Source: an uncultured Clostridia bacterium (lineage in GTDB: Bacteria > Bacillota > Clostridia > Oscillospirales > CAG-272). From it: a stretch of DNA of 10,968 nt. This document shows, piece after piece, positions 8,744 through 10,968 of the stretch. Each line of letters opens with the position of its first letter. Positions within the stretch are counted from its first letter, which is position 1. The position numbers and the translations under genes are program-made. The notes beneath the pieces were generated by a model. The model had not been told where the DNA came from, ran no database searches, and saw only the letters and a list, made by a program, of their open reading frames with translations. The stretch is from positions 1 to 10,968 of the forward strand of contig CALEJO010000170.1 in assembly GCA_937898155.1 (NCBI GenBank), given 5' to 3'.

Positions 8744-9303
8744 ATTTTTCTCCATAAATTCTGATGTGCCGAACCATGGACAAAAAACACAAACGTTGTT
8801 TTTCTTGTCGTTGTCTTCTGCTCGACAAATCGGGATTTGACGAGATCGTCAAGTTTTTGGAGTTCCAATTGCCTTTGCTCAATAATTCGTTGCACTGATT
8901 GTAAACTTGCCACTATTTCAGACTGTTTGGATTCATCATATACTGGTATTTGATATCTGATCCATGCATTTAAGTCTATTGATTTGCCTTGTCTGCTGCC
9001 TCGTTTCATATACCTCAAAAACATATCAATGTTTCTTGCTTGCAGGCAAAAGCGAAGGTAATCACAATCAATATCGCTAATTTGGTATGTATGATATGCC
9101 GGTGATACAGAATAAACCACATCATCAGTAAGCACACCTATATCCATTTGAACCGAACCCATGCCAACCGCAAGTGTGTTTTTTCGTATGACTTTGTTTT
9201 TAGAGTAATCCTTGGCAAGTTCTTTTGAATAAATGCTTTCTCGCGTTCTTATTCCGTATCGTCCAACTGCAACCGGGCGATAATTTTTTCGCCATTTAAT
9301 TCT
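8725..9303 (-). pseudogene. hsdS: Remnant of a type I restriction-modification specificity subunit (HsdS)
   Basis: An internal piece of HsdS, the DNA-recognition subunit of type I restriction systems. From about 9288 to 8821 the frame reads as one target-recognition domain: NYRPVAVGRYGIRTRESIY, VIRKNTLAVGMGSVQMD, VVYSVSPAYHTYQI and RGSRQGKSIDLNAWIRYQIPV. A coiled-coil conserved region follows (EIVASLQSVQRIIEQRQLELQKLDDLVKSRFVE). Intact HsdS proteins have two such halves (about 400 residues) and begin about 15-20 residues earlier. Here the frame is closed upstream by TAA at 9304-9306 with no proper start before the internal ATG at 9162. After E (8821-8823) HsdS similarity stops and the frame runs on into an unrelated tail ending at 8725, over the acetyltransferase start. 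No hsdM or hsdR is present in the window. A 145-residue product from 9162 is possible but unlikely to be functional. Confidence 0.8.
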
Positions 9304-9318
9304 TTATAATATCACCTC

Positions 9319-10086
9319 TCAATCATAGCCACCAACAGCATCGGGAAGATTTTTGTATTCCGGAGTTTCGTATAATACAGATCTCATAAAGCCAATAAAA
9401 CCAACGAAATTTTGGGCATCATTATCGGTATTCCTAAAGCCTTGAGCCGTATCGTCACCGCGAATAATATAGGTATTTCCGTTCGCTGTTATTTTTATTT
9501 CATAGGTGTAGTTCGTGCTTACGCTGAATTGTAGACCATCTTTATCTGCAAGCACATCATTTGTCATTTTACGGTCAATGGAACAGATTTGATATTCCAA
9601 CACTTTGGAATAAATGGCTTTTAGCGTTTCTTCGCTTGGCACGAAATTTGCATTTGCAGTACCGTTTTCAACAAGATCTTTTTGGAGAGTTCCCGTGTAA
9701 GTATCGTAGATTTCTTCTGCCATGTACTTGGACGAAAATCGAATGGCAAAATCCTTTGGCATTTCAGTAGGTAGCTCTATATCACTATTTTTCTCTTTGT
9801 TGTCTCCATTGGTATAGTCATACTCAATATGTGTTGCTACGTCGTTGCTATCGAAAAACACACGGTTTACTTTATATCCAATATTCTCTTTCATCCAATA
9901 TTCGACGTAATCATTTTTATAAATGTCTGCTACGCCATATCTCTGTTCGATTTTTTCTTTTGATTTGCCTATGACCCAATCCTCATCAAAATTGGTTGTC
10001 CAAGCATATACGGTCAAACCAAATACCAACAACACCAAGATGCAGACAGCAGATATTATAAGGGTTCTTTTCTTTGTGTTGGTCAT
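9319..10086 (-). CDS. Single-pass extracytoplasmic protein of unknown function
   Basis: A 255-residue protein with a basic N-terminus (MTNTKKR) and a membrane segment or uncleaved signal at about 8-29, followed by an acidic, Asn/Asp/Tyr-rich outer part. After the anchor, DWVIGKSKEKIEQRYGVADIY with a later VFFDSNDVATHIEY resembles the small SmpA/BamE-like fold (iGkskeeveekyG then v.fd..gkv). This is a weak pattern match. The C-terminal part (PSEETLKAIYSKVLEY, then a Tyr/Thr-rich strand pair and YKNLPDAVGGYD) recalls uncharacterised clostridial secreted proteins ending in a WKxLPDxxxYD-like motif. GGAGGTG (10094-10100) lies 7 bases before the ATG. The gene starts 17 bases after the preceding membrane protein, so the two are very likely co-transcribed. 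No enzyme motif was seen. Confidence 0.8.
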   Translation of the reverse strand: MTNTKKRTLIISAVCILVLLVFGLTVYAWTTNFDEDWVIGKSKEKIEQRYGVADIYKNDYVEYWMKENIGYKVNRVFFDSNDVATHIEYDYTNGDNKEKNSDIELPTEMPKDFAIRFSSKYMAEEIYDTYTGTLQKDLVENGTANANFVPSEETLKAIYSKVLEYQICSIDRKMTNDVLADKDGLQFSVSTNYTYEIKITANGNTYIIRGDDTAQGFRNTDNDAQNFVGFIGFMRSVLYETPEYKNLPDAVGGYD

Positions 10087-10103
10087 AATCTTTCACCTCC
10101 GAA

Positions 10104-10823
10104 TCAATGCAGCACCATATCAATATAGGTATCAAGGTTATATTCGTTGCCCCACGAATTAACGTCAATCACATACAAATTACCCTCATACAAGAACTTA
10201 GCTTGACCGTGCATTGCACCGTCTTGAATCAACGAATAGTAGACGGTTATACCGTTGATCTCCTTCGTTAGTCCTTGTTCTTCGTATCCACCAATATAAC
10301 TATCATCAACGCTATCTCTGTTGAAGATAATGTAATAGTCCACGCTATCGGTTGTCTCTCCATTGGGATAGGTAGCACGAATTTGCAACTGCAATGGTTT
10401 TTCAAGGTTTGCCTCTAAACCATTGTCTCCATTGATAGAATCATACGATATCAAAATACGCTTTGTGTTGGATTCATCAAGATCGAGTTTGGAATACAAG
10501 GTATCATATCCCAATGCGGTGTGTACTTCCTCAATAGAATTGTAGGTGTTGGAAACAGGCGCATCGCTATGCGAGCCTTCAAATATTAAATTCATAATTG
10601 GCAACGCACAAATTAGCAAAACGAAACAAGCTGCCGCAAGCGAAGCCCACTTCACCCAATCGTTCTTTTTCGGCTTCTTTTTCTCCGCCAGATCTGCCTT
10701 CACTGTGAAATACCGTTCAAGAATAAATGCTTTTTTCTTATTTGTCCTCTTGTATGTTACTGCGTCGCTTACAAGATCTTCGGGGAGATTTCCGATTGCT
10801 TCAGAAATTCTCGGTGTTTTCAT
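10104..10823 (-). CDS. Anti-sigma-like single-pass membrane protein (DUF4367-like outer domain)
   Basis: A 239-residue protein with a cytoplasmic N-terminal part of about 58 residues, a membrane segment at about 60-81 (WASLAAACFVLLICALPIMNLIF) and an extracytoplasmic domain. The N-terminus ISEAIGNLPEDLVSDAVTY followed by a Lys-rich linker and WVKWASLAAA is the layout of clostridial proteins encoded with ECF sigma factors and regarded as anti-sigma-like. The outer domain ends NGITVYYS, GQAKFLYEGNLYVIDV, and LDTYIDMVL, which resembles DUF4367. These matches are by eye, so the regulatory role is inferred. AAGGAGGG (10833-10840) lies 9 bases upstream. The ATG overlaps the TGA of the preceding gene (ATGA), indicating translational coupling. 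Its coding DNA is AT-rich, while the coupled upstream gene tail is GC-rich. Confidence 0.75.
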   Translation of the reverse strand: MKTPRISEAIGNLPEDLVSDAVTYKRTNKKKAFILERYFTVKADLAEKKKPKKNDWVKWASLAAACFVLLICALPIMNLIFEGSHSDAPVSNTYNSIEEVHTALGYDTLYSKLDLDESNTKRILISYDSINGDNGLEANLEKPLQLQIRATYPNGETTDSVDYYIIFNRDSVDDSYIGGYEEQGLTKEINGITVYYSLIQDGAMHGQAKFLYEGNLYVIDVNSWGNEYNLDTYIDMVLH

Positions 10824-10968
10824 ATTTCAACGCCCTCCTTGATCAGGTAGTCGATGAAGAAAACGAGCGGACGCTCGATGCGCTCGAAATCGCGTTTCAG
10901 CATCGGGACCTGTTCGGCTTCGTTGCGGATGCCGTCAAGCATGGACCGAACCTCTCCCTTGAGGCTGG
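10820..10968 (-). CDS. C-terminal end of an unidentified GC-rich gene, cut by window edge
   Basis: The frame is open from the window edge and gives the last 48 full residues before a TGA at 10820-10822. It includes EVRSMLDGIRNEAEQVPMLK and ends ERPLVFFIDYLIKEGVEI. Support for a real gene is the uninterrupted frame, the core-like G/C-rich third positions and the 4-bp ATGA overlap with the next gene, whose ribosome binding site lies inside this tail. The mix of charged helix and a short hydrophobic stretch does not let me name a family. In related bacteria a sigma factor gene often precedes such an anti-sigma-like gene, but this tail does not look like a typical sigma region 4, so I do not claim that. 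Confidence 0.6.
   Translation of the reverse strand, partial: SLKGEVRSMLDGIRNEAEQVPMLKRDFERIERPLVFFIDYLIKEGVEI

Noticed and set aside
8673..8882. Minus-strand 69-codon ORF overlapping the GNAT start
   Set aside because: It spans the end of the hsdS remnant and the start of the GNAT gene in a different frame; no motif and no ribosome binding site seen.
9276..9293. Terminator hairpin GGCGA...TCGCC inside the hsdS remnant
   Set aside because: Only a 5-bp stem with an 8-base loop and no T-run after it on either strand.

Overview
The window looks like a chromosomal segment from a moderately GC-rich, probably endospore-forming Clostridia-type Firmicute (Oscillospiraceae-like). Supporting signs are a CwlD-type cortex amidase, a type II pantothenate kinase, an AspT-type (MocR-like fold) aminotransferase, strong GGAGG-type ribosome binding sites and sigma-A promoters with perfect or near-perfect -10 boxes. 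This placement is inferred from gene content and is not proven by a marker gene.

Left and middle part, about 1-7970, is ordinary core genome with strong G/C preference in third codon positions. A tyrosine recombinase (Xer-type) runs off the left edge on the minus strand, with its own promoter. Next, also on the minus strand, is an operon read from 3169 down to 402: a multi-pass membrane protein of unknown role, cwlD (TTG start) and radA, closed by an 11-bp-stem terminator. A 196-bp divergent promoter region (3170-3365) separates it from a plus-strand operon: asnS, an aspartate-type aminotransferase, ddl and coaW. That operon ends in a bidirectional terminator at 7943-7971. Its products supply Asn-tRNA, amino-group transfer, the D-Ala-D-Ala precursor of peptidoglycan, and CoA.

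Right part, about 7980-10823, is clearly AT-richer (22/60 G+C at 9361-9420 against 42/60 at 4501-4560), all on the minus strand, and looks like accessory DNA. In transcription order it holds an anti-sigma-like, DUF4367-like single-pass membrane protein and a second single-pass extracytoplasmic protein. These are followed by a decayed fragment of a type I restriction HsdS subunit, a GNAT acetyltransferase, and a small zinc-ribbon protein resembling the N-terminal zinc ribbon of IS1595-family transposases. At the right edge the tail of a GC-rich gene overlaps the first AT-rich gene by 4 bp (ATGA), so the composition break falls exactly inside a translationally coupled gene pair.

No tRNA, rRNA, CRISPR array or complete insertion sequence was seen. 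I did not find a convincing complete new defence system. The most interesting material is the membrane-protein pair coupled to the unidentified gene at the right edge, and the scarred hsdS/GNAT/zinc-ribbon cluster.
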